64,000 bases of DNA from Pseudomonas tremae (GCF_001401155.1 NZ_LJRO01000352.1:1-64000), one strand, 5' to 3'; positions 22,937-32,791 are shown, counted from the stretch's first letter. A program made the numbers and translations. The notes: a model not told the origin generated them from the letters alone.

Positions 22937-23623
22937 ATGGGTCAGAAAGTACATCCCATTGGCATTCGCCTGGGAATCGTCAAGGAGCACACCTCCGTCT
23001 GGTACGCAGACGGTCGGACTTATGCGGACTATTTGTTCGCTGATCTGAAAGTGCGTGAGTACCTCCAAGACAAATTAAAAAGCGCGTCCGTCAGCCGTAT
23101 CGATATCCATCGTCCGGCTCAGACAGCACGTATCACCATCCACACCGCTCGTCCCGGCATTGTTATCGGGAAGAAAGGTGAAGATGTTGAGAAACTGCGT
23201 CAGGACCTGACCAAGCAAATGGGTGTGCCTGTGCACATCAATATCGAAGAGATCCGCAAGCCGGAGCTTGACGGTATGCTGGTTGCGCAGAGCGTAGCTC
23301 AGCAGCTGGAGCGTCGTGTAATGTTCCGTCGCGCGATGAAGCGCGCTGTTCAGAACGCCATGCGCATTGGTGCCAAAGGCATCAAAATCCAAGTGAGCGG
23401 TCGTCTCGGCGGTGCTGAAATCGCACGTACTGAATGGTATCGCGAAGGTCGTGTGCCACTGCACACCCTGCGTGCCGACATCGACTATGCCAACTACGAA
23501 GCTCACACCACTTACGGTGTGATCGGTGTAAAGGTTTGGATCTTTAAAGGCGAAGTAATTGGTGGTCGCCAAGAAGAACTGAAACCACAAGCACCAGCGC
23601 CTCGTAAAAAAGCTGCTAAGTAA
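22937..23623 (+). CDS. rpsC: 30S ribosomal protein S3
   Basis: Forms part of the mRNA entry helicase site. 228 aa from the ATG at 22937 ([13 protein letters not shown]), with the KH motif [15 protein letters not shown]. The in-frame codon 27 bases earlier overlaps rplV and is not used. Confidence 0.98.
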
Positions 23624-23635
23624 GGGGTACGCCAA

Positions 23636-24049
23636 ATGTTGCAACCAAAGCGTACGAAGTTCCGCAAGCAGATGACCGGCCACAACCGTGGTCTGGCGCT
23701 GCGCGGTAGCAAAGTCAGCTTCGGCGAGTTCGCGCTGAAGTCTGTAGCTCGTGGTCGTCTCACCGCTCGTCAGATCGAGTCAGCGCGTCGTGCACTGACC
23801 CGTCACGTTAAACGTGGCGGCAAGATCTGGATCCGTGTATTCCCGGACAAGCCTGTCACCAAGAAGCCACTCGAAGTTCGGATGGGCAAAGGTAAGGGTA
23901 ACGTGGAGTACTGGGTTGCCCAGATTCAGCCAGGCAAAGTCCTGTATGAAATCGAGGGTGTTACTGAAGAGCTGGCGCGTGAGGCTTTCGCCCTGGCTGC
24001 TGCAAAGCTGCCGCTCGCCACCTCCTTTGTTAAGCGGACGGTGATGTGA
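23636..24049 (+). CDS. rplP: 50S ribosomal protein L16
   Basis: Late-assembling protein at the A-site tRNA elbow. 137 aa, with the conserved Arg in the RMGKGKGN region that is hydroxylated by YcfD-type oxygenases in some bacteria. Stop overlaps the rpmC start by one base (TGATG). Confidence 0.98.
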
Positions 24050-24240
24050 TGAAAGCGAATGAACTTCGTGAAAAATCAGCACAGCAGCTGAACGAGCAAC
24101 TGCTCGGCCTGCTGCGCGACCAGTTCAATCTGCGTATGCAGAAAGCAACTGGCCAGTTGGGGCAGTCTCATCTGCTCTCGCAAGTTAAGCGTGACATCGC
24201 TCGCGTGAAAACTGTGCTCAACCAGCAGGCAGGTAAGTAA
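24049..24240 (+). CDS. rpmC: 50S ribosomal protein L29
   Basis: Small helical hairpin protein near the tunnel exit. 63 aa from the ATG at 24049 ([14 protein letters not shown]); the GTG three bases earlier belongs to the rplP frame overlap. Confidence 0.97.
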
Positions 24241-24242
24241 TC

Positions 24243-24509
24243 ATGGCTGAAGCCGAAAAAACTGTCCGTACGCTGACTGGCCGTGTTGTCAGCGACAAGA
24301 TGGACAAGACCATCACCGTTCTGATCGAGCGTCGCGTTAAGCACCCGATCTACGGTAAATACGTTAAGCGTTCGACTAAGCTGCACGCACACGACGAAAC
24401 CAATCAATGCCATATCGGCGACAAGGTCACTATTCGTGAAACCCGTCCCGTAGCCAAGACCAAGTCTTGGGCATTGGTTGATATCCTCGAACGCGCTGTG
24501 GAAGTCTAA
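24243..24509 (+). CDS. rpsQ: 30S ribosomal protein S17
   Basis: Primary 16S-binding OB-fold protein of the body. 88 aa with KTITVLIERRVKHPIYGKYV region. Two bases separate it from rpmC. Confidence 0.98.
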   Translation: MAEAEKTVRTLTGRVVSDKMDKTITVLIERRVKHPIYGKYVKRSTKLHAHDETNQCHIGDKVTIRETRPVAKTKSWALVDILERAVEV

Positions 24510-24532
24510 GGGCTAGGGGTCGGAGAAATTAT

Positions 24533-24901
24533 ATGATTCAGACTCAATCCATGCTCGATGTGGCCGATAACAGCGGCGCTCGCCGTGTTATGTGCATCAA
24601 GGTGCTGGGTGGCTCCCATCGTCGTTACGCTGGTATCGGTGACATCATCAAAGTGACCGTCAAGGAAGCAATTCCGCGCGGCAAGGTGAAAAAAGGCCAA
24701 GTGATGACTGCTGTCGTAGTCCGCACTCGCCATGGTGTTCGTCGTGCAGACGGCTCCATCATCCGCTTCGATGGCAACGCTGCTGTTCTGTTGAACAACA
24801 AGCAAGAGCCGATCGGTACCCGTATCTTTGGGCCAGTGACCCGTGAACTTCGTACTGAGAAGTTCATGAAGATCGTCTCGCTCGCCCCTGAAGTGCTTTA
24901 A
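24533..24901 (+). CDS. rplN: 50S ribosomal protein L14
   Basis: Intersubunit-bridge protein; first gene of the spc group in E. coli terms. 122 aa with the invariant start MIQTQSMLDVADNSGARRV. It follows rpsQ by 23 bases with no visible terminator, so S10 and spc groups look continuous here. Confidence 0.98.
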   Translation: MIQTQSMLDVADNSGARRVMCIKVLGGSHRRYAGIGDIIKVTVKEAIPRGKVKKGQVMTAVVVRTRHGVRRADGSIIRFDGNAAVLLNNKQEPIGTRIFGPVTRELRTEKFMKIVSLAPEVL

Positions 24902-24912
24902 GGAGATCCGAC

Positions 24913-25227
24913 ATGCAAAAGATTCGTCGTGACGACGAGATCATCGTGATCGCCGGCAAAGACAAAGGTAAGCGCGGTAAGGTGCTCAAGGTTCTCGCTG
25001 ACGACCGTTTGGTCGTTGGTGGGGTCAACCTGGTGAAGCGTCATACCAAGCCAAACCCGATGTCGGGCGTACAGGGCGGTATCGTCGAGAAAGAAGCGCC
25101 ACTGCACGCTTCCAACGTCGCCATTTTCAACGGCGCAACCAACAAGGCTGACCGCGTTGGTTTCAAAGTTGAAGACGGCAAGAAAATTCGTGTCTTCAAG
25201 TCGACCCAAAAAGCGGTTGATGCTTGA
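24913..25227 (+). CDS. rplX: 50S ribosomal protein L24
   Basis: Assembly initiator protein with an N-terminal KOW motif (VIAGKDKGKRGKVLKV). 104 aa, normal length. Confidence 0.98.
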   Translation: MQKIRRDDEIIVIAGKDKGKRGKVLKVLADDRLVVGGVNLVKRHTKPNPMSGVQGGIVEKEAPLHASNVAIFNGATNKADRVGFKVEDGKKIRVFKSTQKAVDA

Positions 25228-25247
25228 ACACTGCTAGGTAGAAGACC

Positions 25248-25787
25248 ATGGCACGACTAAAAGAGATTTACCGGAAGGAAATCGCTCCGAAACTTAAGGA
25301 AGAACTTAAGCTTTCGAACGTGATGGAAGTTCCGCGCGTTACCAAAATCACCCTGAACATGGGTCTGGGCGAAGCGATCGGTGATAAGAAAATCATCGAG
25401 CACGCTGTTGCTGACCTGGAAAAGATCACCGGTCAGAAAGTCGTTGTGACTTACGCTCGGAAATCCATCGCTGGCTTTAAAGTCCGCGAAGGCTGGCCGA
25501 TCGGCGTCAAAGTGACTCTGCGCCGCGATCGTATGTATGAATTCCTGGATCGTCTGCTGTCGATCTCCCTGCCTCGGGTTCGCGACTTCCGCGGCCTGAA
25601 TGCCAAGTCCTTCGATGGTCGTGGTAACTACAGCATGGGCGTAAAAGAGCAGATCATTTTCCCGGAAATCGATTACGACAAGATCGATGCTCTCCGCGGT
25701 CTGGACATTACCCTGACCACCACTGCCAAGAACGATGACGAAGGCCGCGCATTGCTGCGTGCTTTCAAATTCCCGTTCCGCAACTGA
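25248..25787 (+). CDS. rplE: 50S ribosomal protein L5
   Basis: Binds 5S rRNA and forms the central protuberance, contacting S13. 179 aa, normal length, with the conserved [10 protein letters not shown] and [14 protein letters not shown] motifs. Confidence 0.98.
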
Positions 25788-25800
25788 TTGGAGTAGGACT

Positions 25801-26106
25801 ATGGCCAAGAAGAGCATGAAAAACCGTGAGCTGAAGCGTCAGCTCACCGTTGCCAAGTACGCCAAGAAGCGTGCAGAGCTGAAAGCTATCATCGTTGATC
25901 TGAACGCAAGTCCAGAAGCGCGTTGGGAAGCTACCGTAGCCCTGCAGAAGCAACCACGTGACGCAAGCGCTGCGCGCATGCGTAACCGTTGCCGCATCAC
26001 TGGTCGTCCACACGGCGTCTATCGCAAGTTCGGCCTCGGCCGTAACAAGCTGCGTGAAGCAGCAATGCGTGGCGACGTTCCAGGTCTGGTCAAAGCCAGC
26101 TGGTAA
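25801..26106 (+). CDS. rpsN: 30S ribosomal protein S14 (zinc-independent form)
   Basis: 101-aa long form of S14 starting at ATG 25801 ([11 protein letters not shown]). It has only a single cysteine in the region where the short zinc form carries CxxC motifs, so it is the C-minus type. An in-frame upstream extension lies inside rplE and is rejected. Confidence 0.97.
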
Positions 26107-26169
26107 GGCGCACCTCTCGTTTTGGCCCGGCTGGTTACGAAAGTCACCGGTCGGGACGGAGCCTGAATT

Positions 26170-26202
26170 TGAATCAAGCCCCTTTTGGGGCTTGATTCAT
26201 TT
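26170..26202 (+). terminator. Strong hairpin between rpsN and rpsH
   Basis: Perfect 13-bp stem TGAATCAAGCCCC (26170-26182) / GGGGCTTGATTCA (26187-26199) with TTTT loop, followed by TTT. It splits the spc operon in the middle of ribosomal genes and would terminate or strongly attenuate transcription. Its 3' arm contains the -35 box of the next promoter. Confidence 0.75.
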
Positions 26203-26220
26203 CCGGGGTAGGACTAGAAT
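26192..26220 (+). promoter_or_regulatory. Internal spc promoter before rpsH
   Basis: TTGATT (26192-26197), 17-bp spacer, TAGAAT (26215-26220), then a GC-rich discriminator (TGCCGGCTCGCC). The -35 lies within the 3' arm of the hairpin. The leader to rpsH is about 95 bases. Confidence 0.7.
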
Positions 26221-26320
26221 TGCCGGCTCGCCTGAGCCCGTGTTTTTACATGCCCGGAAGTTCTCGGCGATCAAGCTGTAGCCGCAAGGCTAATTATTTT
26301 GTTTTAGGAGCGTCTAGCCC

Positions 26321-26713
26321 ATGAGTATGCAGGACCCGTTAGCGGACATGCTAACTCGTATCCGTAATGCCCAGATGGCTGAAAAGCCCGTCGTAAGCAT
26401 GCCATCTTCCACGTTGAAGGTTGCTGTAGCAAAAGTCCTGAAGGACGAAGGCTACATTGCGGGTTATCAGATCAGCAGCGAAGTTAAATCCTCGCTGTCC
26501 ATCGAGCTTAAGTACTTCGAAGGCCGTCCGGTCATTGAAGAGGTTAAGCGCGTCAGCCGCCCAGGCTTGCGTCAGTACAAGTCCTCCGATGATCTGCCGA
26601 AAGTTCGTGGCGGTCTTGGTGTGTCTATCGTCTCCACCAGTAAAGGTGTGATGACGGATCGTGCTGCGCGCGCTGCCGGTGTCGGTGGCGAAGTGCTTTG
26701 CACTGTGTTCTAA
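26321..26713 (+). CDS. rpsH: 30S ribosomal protein S8
   Basis: Primary 16S-binding protein; in E. coli the translational repressor of the spc operon. 130 aa, normal. Here it is the first gene after an internal terminator-promoter pair, so it may head its own transcript. Confidence 0.98.
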   Translation: MSMQDPLADMLTRIRNAQMAEKPVVSMPSSTLKVAVAKVLKDEGYIAGYQISSEVKSSLSIELKYFEGRPVIEEVKRVSRPGLRQYKSSDDLPKVRGGLGVSIVSTSKGVMTDRAARAAGVGGEVLCTVF

Positions 26714-26725
26714 GGGGGGATAAGC

Positions 26726-27259
26726 ATGTCACGCGTAGCTAAGAACCCCGTTAAGTTGCCATCCGGCGTCGAAGTCAAACTCGTCGGCCAGCAACTTTCG
26801 GTGAAGGGTGCCAAGGGCACTCTAGAACTGAACATCCATTCGTCCGTTGAGATTGTTGAAGAAGCTGGTGAGCTGCGTTTCGCTGCTCGCAATGGCGATC
26901 AACAAACTCGCGCAATGGCAGGCACCACTCGTGCACTGGTTAACAACATGGTCCAGGGCGTAAGCCAAGGCTTCGAGCGTAAGCTCCAGCTGGTCGGTGT
27001 TGGTTACAAGGCGCAAGCAAAAGGCACGGTCCTGAACCTTGCACTTGGCTTCTCGCACCCGGTGGACTATGAATTGCCGAATGGCATCACCGCTGAGACC
27101 CCCAGCCAGACCGATATCCTGATTCGCGGTATCGATAAGCAGTTGGTTGGTCAAGTGGCCGCTGAGATCCGCGACTTCCGCCGTCCTGAGCCTTACAAAG
27201 GCAAAGGTGTGCGTTACGCGGACGAAGTCGTCCGCCGTAAAGAAGCCAAGAAGAAGTAG
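26726..27259 (+). CDS. rplF: 50S ribosomal protein L6
   Basis: Two-domain protein at the base of the L7/L12 stalk. 177 aa, with the C-terminal PEPYKGKGVRYADE motif. Confidence 0.98.
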   Translation: MSRVAKNPVKLPSGVEVKLVGQQLSVKGAKGTLELNIHSSVEIVEEAGELRFAARNGDQQTRAMAGTTRALVNNMVQGVSQGFERKLQLVGVGYKAQAKGTVLNLALGFSHPVDYELPNGITAETPSQTDILIRGIDKQLVGQVAAEIRDFRRPEPYKGKGVRYADEVVRRKEAKKK

Positions 27260-27269
27260 GGCATAGCAA

Positions 27270-27620
27270 ATGACCGTCAAAAAAGTTACCCGACTGCGTC
27301 GCGCTCGCAAAGCACGCCTGAAAATGCACGAGCTAGAAGTCGTGCGTCTCTGCGTGCACCGCTCTTCGCAGCACATTTATGCCCAGGTCATCTCGGCCGA
27401 CGGCAGCAAAGTTTTGGCAAGCGCCTCGACTTTGGACAAAGAACTGCGTGATGGCGCCACTGGCAACATCGACGCGGCCACTAAGGTTGGCAAGCTGGTC
27501 GCCGAGCGCGCGAAAGCCGCGGGCGTATCGCAAGTCGCTTTCGACCGTTCTGGCTTCAAGTACCACGGCCGTGTCAAAGCGCTGGCTGATGCTGCTCGTG
27601 AAGGCGGGCTGGAGTTCTAA
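27270..27620 (+). CDS. rplR: 50S ribosomal protein L18
   Basis: 5S rRNA-binding protein of the central protuberance. 116 aa with FDRSGFKYHGRVKALAD near the C-terminus. Ten bases after rplF. Confidence 0.98.
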   Translation: MTVKKVTRLRRARKARLKMHELEVVRLCVHRSSQHIYAQVISADGSKVLASASTLDKELRDGATGNIDAATKVGKLVAERAKAAGVSQVAFDRSGFKYHGRVKALADAAREGGLEF

Positions 27621-27623
27621 GTT

Positions 27624-28124
27624 ATGTCAAATCACGACCAAAAACGCGACGAAGGCTACATCGAGAAACTGGTTCAAGTTAACCGCGTGGCCAAAACCGT
27701 AAAAGGCGGCCGTATCTTCACTTTCACTGCGTTGACCGTAGTGGGTGATGGTAAAGGGCGCGTTGGCTTCGGCCGTGGCAAGTCACGTGAAGTGCCTGCT
27801 GCGATCCAGAAAGCGATGGAAGCTGCTCGCCGCAACATGATTCAGGTTGATCTGAACGGCACTACCCTGCAGTACGCAATGAAGTCTGCTCATGGCGCCT
27901 CCAAGGTGTACATGCAGCCTGCTTCCGAAGGTACCGGTATCATCGCTGGCGGCGCAATGCGCGCAGTGCTGGAAGTTGCTGGTGTCCAGAACGTATTGGC
28001 CAAGTGCTATGGCTCGACAAACCCTGTAAACGTGGTTCACGCCACATTCAAGGGTTTGAAAGGCATGCAGTCTCCTGAGTCGATCGCTGCCAAACGTGGC
28101 AAGCGTGTTGAGGAGATCATCTGA
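27624..28124 (+). CDS. rpsE: 30S ribosomal protein S5
   Basis: mRNA-entry and fidelity protein. 166 aa with the KVNRVAKTVKGGR loop, whose lysine/valine region is the known spectinomycin-resistance site; it looks wild type. Three bases after rplR. Confidence 0.98.
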   Translation: MSNHDQKRDEGYIEKLVQVNRVAKTVKGGRIFTFTALTVVGDGKGRVGFGRGKSREVPAAIQKAMEAARRNMIQVDLNGTTLQYAMKSAHGASKVYMQPASEGTGIIAGGAMRAVLEVAGVQNVLAKCYGSTNPVNVVHATFKGLKGMQSPESIAAKRGKRVEEII

Positions 28125-28126
28125 TC

Positions 28127-28303
28127 ATGGCTACCGTTAAAGTAACGCTGATCAAAAGCATGACCGGCCGCATCCCTAATCACAGATTGTGCATTAAGGG
28201 TTTGGGTCTGCGTCGCATCGGTCACACTGTAGAAGTCCTGGATACTCCCGAAAATCGCGGGATGATCAACAAGGCTTACTACATGCTGCGAGTCGAGGGT
28301 TAA
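28127..28303 (+). CDS. rpmD: 50S ribosomal protein L30
   Basis: 58-aa protein starting MATVKVTLIKSMTGRIPN and ending YYMLRVEG, the usual L30 length and sequence. It starts two bases after the rpsE stop and ends three bases before rplO. It is short enough to be missed by a 60-residue cut-off. Confidence 0.96.
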   Translation: MATVKVTLIKSMTGRIPNHRLCIKGLGLRRIGHTVEVLDTPENRGMINKAYYMLRVEG

Positions 28304-28306
28304 TCG

Positions 28307-28741
28307 ATGAAACTCAATGATCTGAGTCCAGCGCCGGGTTCCCGTCGCGAAAAGCATCGTCCGGGCCGTGGTATCGGTAGTGGTTTGGGCAAGACCGGTG
28401 GCCGTGGCCACAAAGGTCAAAGCTCCCGCTCCGGTGGCACAATTGCTCCGGGCTTTGAGGGCGGCCAACAGCCGCTGCATCGTCGCCTGCCAAAATTCGG
28501 TTTCGTTTCCCTGAAAGCCATGGACCGCGCAGAAGTGCGTTTGTCCGAGCTGGCCAAAGTGGAAGGCGACATCGTAACTGTGCAGTCCCTGAAAGATGCC
28601 AACGTGATTAACCAGAACGTTCAGCGTGTGAAAATCATGCTGTCGGGCGAAGTTACTCGCGCTGTCACTATCAAAGGTATCGCTGCCACCAAAGGTGCGC
28701 GTGCGGCTATCGAAGCAGCTGGCGGCAAGTTCGAGGAATAA
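28307..28741 (+). CDS. rplO: 50S ribosomal protein L15
   Basis: Late assembly protein. 144 aa with the Gly-rich GIGSGLGKTGGRGHKGQ N-terminal extension. Its stop codon is directly followed by the secY start (TAAATG). Confidence 0.98.
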   Translation: MKLNDLSPAPGSRREKHRPGRGIGSGLGKTGGRGHKGQSSRSGGTIAPGFEGGQQPLHRRLPKFGFVSLKAMDRAEVRLSELAKVEGDIVTVQSLKDANVINQNVQRVKIMLSGEVTRAVTIKGIAATKGARAAIEAAGGKFEE

Positions 28742-30076
28742 ATGGCTAAGCAAGGTGCTCTCTCTGCGCTCGGCAAGGGCGGTATGTCTGAACTCTGGGC
28801 TCGTCTGCGTTTTCTGTTCCTGGCGATTATCGTCTACCGAATAGGCGCACACATCCCGGTTCCAGGTATCAACCCTGATCGACTCGCAGAACTGTTTCGA
28901 CAGAATGAGGGGACCATTCTTAGCTTGTTCAACATGTTTTCCGGTGGCGCGCTGGAGCGGATGAGCATCTTTGCACTGGGTATCATGCCGTACATTTCGG
29001 CATCGATCATCATGCAGCTGATGACAGCCGTAAGCCCGCAACTGGAGCAGTTGAAGAAGGAAGGTGAAGCTGGCCGTCGCAAGATAAGCCAGTACACCCG
29101 CTATGGCACCGTTGTCCTGGCTCTGGTCCAAGCTATCGGCATGTCCGTTGGTCTGGCGAGTCAGGGCGTCGCGTTTTCTGGGGACCTGGGTTTCCATTTT
29201 GTCGCCGTAACCACCTTCGTGGCAGGTGCGATGTTCATGATGTGGCTGGGCGAGCAGATTACCGAGCGCGGTGTCGGCAACGGTATCTCGATGTTGATCT
29301 TCGCAGGTATCGTCGCCGGTCTTCCGAGAGCAATAGGGCAGTCTTTCGAGTCTGCACGTCAGGGTGATATCAATATCTTCGCTCTGGTTGCTATCGGTTT
29401 GCTGGCAGTAGCGATCATCGGTTTTGTGGTGTTCATTGAGCGTGGTCAGCGTCGTATTGCTGTTCACTACGCCAAGCGTCAGCAGGGCCGCAAGGTCTTT
29501 GCTGCACAGACAAGCCACTTGCCGCTGAAAGTGAACATGGCTGGTGTAATCCCAGCCATTTTCGCAAGCAGCATTTTGCTGTTCCCGGCTTCGTTGGGGT
29601 CCTGGTTTGGTCAGTCTGAAGGTTTGGGCTGGTTGCAGGACATCTCGCAGTCGATTGCTCCTGGTCAGCCGTTGAATATTCTGCTGTTTAGTGCAGGGAT
29701 TATTTTCTTCTGCTTCTTCTATACGGCGTTGATGTTCAATCCGAAAGACGTAGCGGAAAACCTGAAGAAGTCCGGTGCCTTTATTCCGGGTATTCGTCCA
29801 GGCGAGCAGTCAGCGCGCTATATTGATGGCGTTTTGACTCGCTTGACCATGTTCGGTGCTCTCTATATGACGGCCGTGTGTCTGCTTCCCCAGTTTCTGG
29901 TGGTCGCAGCAAACGTACCGTTCTACCTTGGCGGGACCTCGTTGCTGATCGTGGTCGTGGTTGTGATGGACTTTATGTCGCAAGTGCAATCTCACCTCGT
30001 TTCGCACCAGTATGAATCCCTGATGAAGAAAGCCAACCTGAAGGGCTACGGTGGCAGCGGCGGTATGCTGCGCTGA
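28742..30076 (+). CDS. secY: Preprotein translocase channel subunit SecY
   Basis: Inner-membrane protein channel, 444 aa with ten hydrophobic segments. The first begins near residue 24, the plug region with [27 protein letters not shown] follows at about residues 62-90 (core [10 protein letters not shown]), and the C-terminal cytosolic loops end [10 protein letters not shown]. It begins with no gap after rplO, as in other proteobacteria. Confidence 0.98.
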
Positions 30077-30104
30077 AGCACCCCTAAGGTTCGAGGAGTT
30101 GGTG

Positions 30105-30221
30105 ATGAAAGTTCGTGCATCGGTGAAAAAGCTGTGCCGTAACTGCAAGATTATTCGCCGCGAAGGTGTTGTTCGAGTAATTTGCAGCGCGGAACCACGT
30201 CATAAGCAGCGCCAAGGCTGA
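30105..30221 (+). CDS. rpmJ: 50S ribosomal protein L36 (zinc form)
   Basis: 38-aa protein [15 protein letters not shown] ... ending KQRQG. Cys11, Cys14, Cys27 and His33 form the zinc site, so this is the C-plus form; a zinc-free paralogue is not in this window. RBS GAGGAGTTGGTG precedes the ATG. Confidence 0.95.
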
Positions 30222-30239
30222 TTGTGATTTGTGCTTAAG

Positions 30240-30269
30240 CCCAGCAGCTAGTGCGCTGCTGGGTTGATT
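30240..30269 (+). terminator. Hairpin after rpmJ
   Basis: Nine-bp stem CCCAGCAGC (30240-30248) / GCTGCTGGG (30255-30263), then TTGATTATTT. The tail is only moderately T-rich, so termination may be partial. It directly abuts the alpha promoter -35. Confidence 0.55.
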
Positions 30270-30292
30270 ATTTGTTACTACAGCGATATTAT
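30264..30292 (+). promoter_or_regulatory. alpha operon promoter
   Basis: TTGATT (30264-30269), 17-bp spacer, TATTAT (30287-30292), discriminator CTCGCGCCC. It begins on the first base after the rpmJ hairpin stem. Confidence 0.7.
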
Positions 30293-30351
30293 CTCGCGCC
30301 CTATTTCTTGGCTTCCGGGGCGTAGGTAGCTGTCAATTGGAGTCCCACTGA

Positions 30352-30708
30352 ATGGCCCGTATTGCAGGCGTTAACATTCCAGATAACAAGCATACTGTTA
30401 TCTCGCTGACCTACATCTATGGTGTTGGTCGCACCACTGCACAGAAAATTTGTGCAACCACCGGGGTTAACCCGGCGGTGAAAATCAAAGATCTGAGCGA
30501 CGAGCAGATTGAACAGCTGCGTGGCGAAGTGGCGAAGTTCACCACTGAAGGTGACCTGCGTCGCGAAATCAACATGAAAATCAAGCGCTTGATGGACTTG
30601 GGCTGCTACCGCGGTCTGCGTCATCGTCGGGGTCTTCCAGTACGCGGTCAGCGTACCAAGACCAACGCGCGTACTCGCAAAGGTCCGCGTAAGCCGATCC
30701 GCAAGTAA
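30352..30708 (+). CDS. rpsM: 30S ribosomal protein S13
   Basis: Head protein contacting P-site tRNA and L5. 118 aa with the basic C-terminal tail TKTNARTRKGPRKPIRK. First gene of the alpha operon. Confidence 0.98.
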   Translation: MARIAGVNIPDNKHTVISLTYIYGVGRTTAQKICATTGVNPAVKIKDLSDEQIEQLRGEVAKFTTEGDLRREINMKIKRLMDLGCYRGLRHRRGLPVRGQRTKTNARTRKGPRKPIRK

Positions 30709-30738
30709 TCGCACCAGCGCAACGACAGGAATTTAGTC

Positions 30739-31128
30739 ATGGCAAAACCTGCTGCTCGTCCTCGTAAAAAAGTTAAAAAGACAGTGGTTGATGGCATCGC
30801 CCACATCCACGCGTCGTTTAACAACACAATCGTCACCATTACCGATCGTCAAGGTAACGCTCTTTCGTGGGCTACCTCCGGCGGTTCGGGTTTCCGTGGT
30901 TCGCGCAAGTCCACCCCGTTCGCTGCTCAAGTAGCTGCTGAACGTGCTGGTCAAGCTGCGCTGGAGTACGGTCTGAAGAACCTCGACGTCAATGTCAAGG
31001 GTCCAGGCCCAGGTCGTGAATCCGCTGTCCGTGCATTGAACGGCTGTGGCTATAAGATCGCCAGCATCACCGACGTGACGCCAATCCCGCACAACGGGTG
31101 CCGTCCGCCGAAGAAGCGCCGCGTGTAA
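30739..31128 (+). CDS. rpsK: 30S ribosomal protein S11
   Basis: Platform protein near the mRNA exit. 129 aa, ending NGCRPPKKRRV, with conserved SGGSGFRGSRKSTPFAAQ. Confidence 0.98.
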   Translation: MAKPAARPRKKVKKTVVDGIAHIHASFNNTIVTITDRQGNALSWATSGGSGFRGSRKSTPFAAQVAAERAGQAALEYGLKNLDVNVKGPGPGRESAVRALNGCGYKIASITDVTPIPHNGCRPPKKRRV

Positions 31129-31146
31129 TCCAGGAGACTGTAAGAA

Positions 31147-31767
31147 ATGGCTCGTTACATTGGTCCAAAATGCAAACTTGCTCGTCGTGAAGGCACCGAT
31201 CTCTTTTTGAAGAGCGGCGTTCGCGCTATCGAATCCAAGTGCAACATCGAAGCAGCTCCAGGTATCCACGGCCAACGCCGCGGTCGCCAGTCCGATTACG
31301 GTACTCAGCTGCGTGAAAAGCAAAAAGTCCGTCGTATCTACGGCGTTCTCGAGCGTCAGTTCAGCGGCTACTACAAAGAAGCCGCCGGCAAGAAAGGTGC
31401 AACAGGCGAGAACCTGCTGCAACTGCTCGAATGCCGTCTGGACAACGTTGTATACCGCATGGGCTTCGGCTCGACGCGTGCCGAATCCCGTCAATTGGTT
31501 TCGCACAAGTCGGTCAGCGTAAACGGCAAAACCGTTAACGTTCCTTCTTATCAGGTTCGTGCTGGCGACGTTGTTGCTATCCGCGAAAAAGCTAAGAATC
31601 AGCTGCGTATTGTCCAGGCTCTCGATCTGTGTGCCCAACGTGGCCGCGTAGAATGGGTAGAAGTAGACACTGAGAAGAAATCGGGCGTTTTCAAGAACGT
31701 ACCAGCTCGCAGTGATCTGTCCGCCGACATCAACGAAAGCCTGATTGTCGAGCTCTACTCCAAGTAA
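31147..31767 (+). CDS. rpsD: 30S ribosomal protein S4 (zinc-free form)
   Basis: Primary 16S-binding protein and in E. coli the alpha operon repressor. 206 aa with an S4 domain (about residues 95-155, CRLDNVVYRMGFGSTRAESRQ core). Only Cys9 and Cys32 occur in the N-terminal part, not the four-Cys zinc motif. Confidence 0.98.
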   Translation: MARYIGPKCKLARREGTDLFLKSGVRAIESKCNIEAAPGIHGQRRGRQSDYGTQLREKQKVRRIYGVLERQFSGYYKEAAGKKGATGENLLQLLECRLDNVVYRMGFGSTRAESRQLVSHKSVSVNGKTVNVPSYQVRAGDVVAIREKAKNQLRIVQALDLCAQRGRVEWVEVDTEKKSGVFKNVPARSDLSADINESLIVELYSK

Positions 31768-31789
31768 GGGCTAGAAAATAGGTGCATCC

Positions 31790-32791
31790 ATGCAGATTTC
31801 GGTAAATGAGTTCCTGACACCCCGCCATATTGATGTGCAGGTTGTCAGTCCAACCCGCGCCAAAATCACTCTCGAGCCTCTCGAGCGTGGTTTCGGCCAT
31901 ACCCTGGGCAACGCGCTTCGCCGCATTTTGTTGTCCTCCATGCCCGGCTGTGCAGTAGTCGAGGCCGAGATTGACGGTGTGCTCCATGAGTACAGCGCCA
32001 TCGAAGGTGTACAGGAAGACGTCATTGAAATCCTGTTGAACCTTAAAGGTCTGGCTATCAAGCTGCACGGTCGAGACGAAGTTACGCTGACCTTGTCGAA
32101 GAAGGGTTCGGGGGTGGTTACCGCTGCCGATATTCAGCTGGATCATGATGTCGAGATCGTTAACCCCGATCACGTAATCGCTAACCTGGCGTCTAACGGC
32201 GTCTTGAACATGAAGCTCACCGTAGCTCGTGGTCGTGGTTATGAACCGGCAGACTCGCGTCAAAGCGATGAAGATGAAAGCCGCAGCATTGGTCGCTTGC
32301 AGCTCGATTCCTCGTTCAGCCCGGTTCGCCGTATCGCATACGTGGTGGAAAACGCCCGTGTCGAGCAGCGCACTAACCTGGACAAGCTGGTTATTGATCT
32401 GGAAACCAACGGTACTCTGGACCCTGAAGAGGCAATCCGTCGCGCTGCAACCATTCTGCAACAGCAGTTGGCTGCGTTCGTCGACCTCAAAGGTGACAGC
32501 GAACCAGTGGTTATCGAACAGGAAGACGAGATCGATCCGATCCTGCTTCGTCCGGTTGACGATTTGGAACTGACCGTGCGTTCGGCCAACTGCCTTAAGG
32601 CGGAGAACATCTACTACATCGGCGACCTGATTCAGCGCACCGAAGTAGAGTTGTTGAAGACTCCGAACCTGGGCAAGAAATCCTTGACCGAGATCAAGGA
32701 CGTTCTGGCTTCTCGTGGTCTCTCCCTCGGCATGCGCCTCGACAACTGGCCGCCGGCAAGTCTTAAGAAGGACGACAAGGCTACGGCCTGA
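31790..32791 (+). CDS. rpoA: RNA polymerase subunit alpha
   Basis: 333 aa. The N-terminal domain (1-235) dimerises and assembles beta and beta'; the C-terminal domain (about 250-325) contains the DNA/UP-element and activator contacts around [11 protein letters not shown] and [13 protein letters not shown]. Normal length. Confidence 0.99.
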
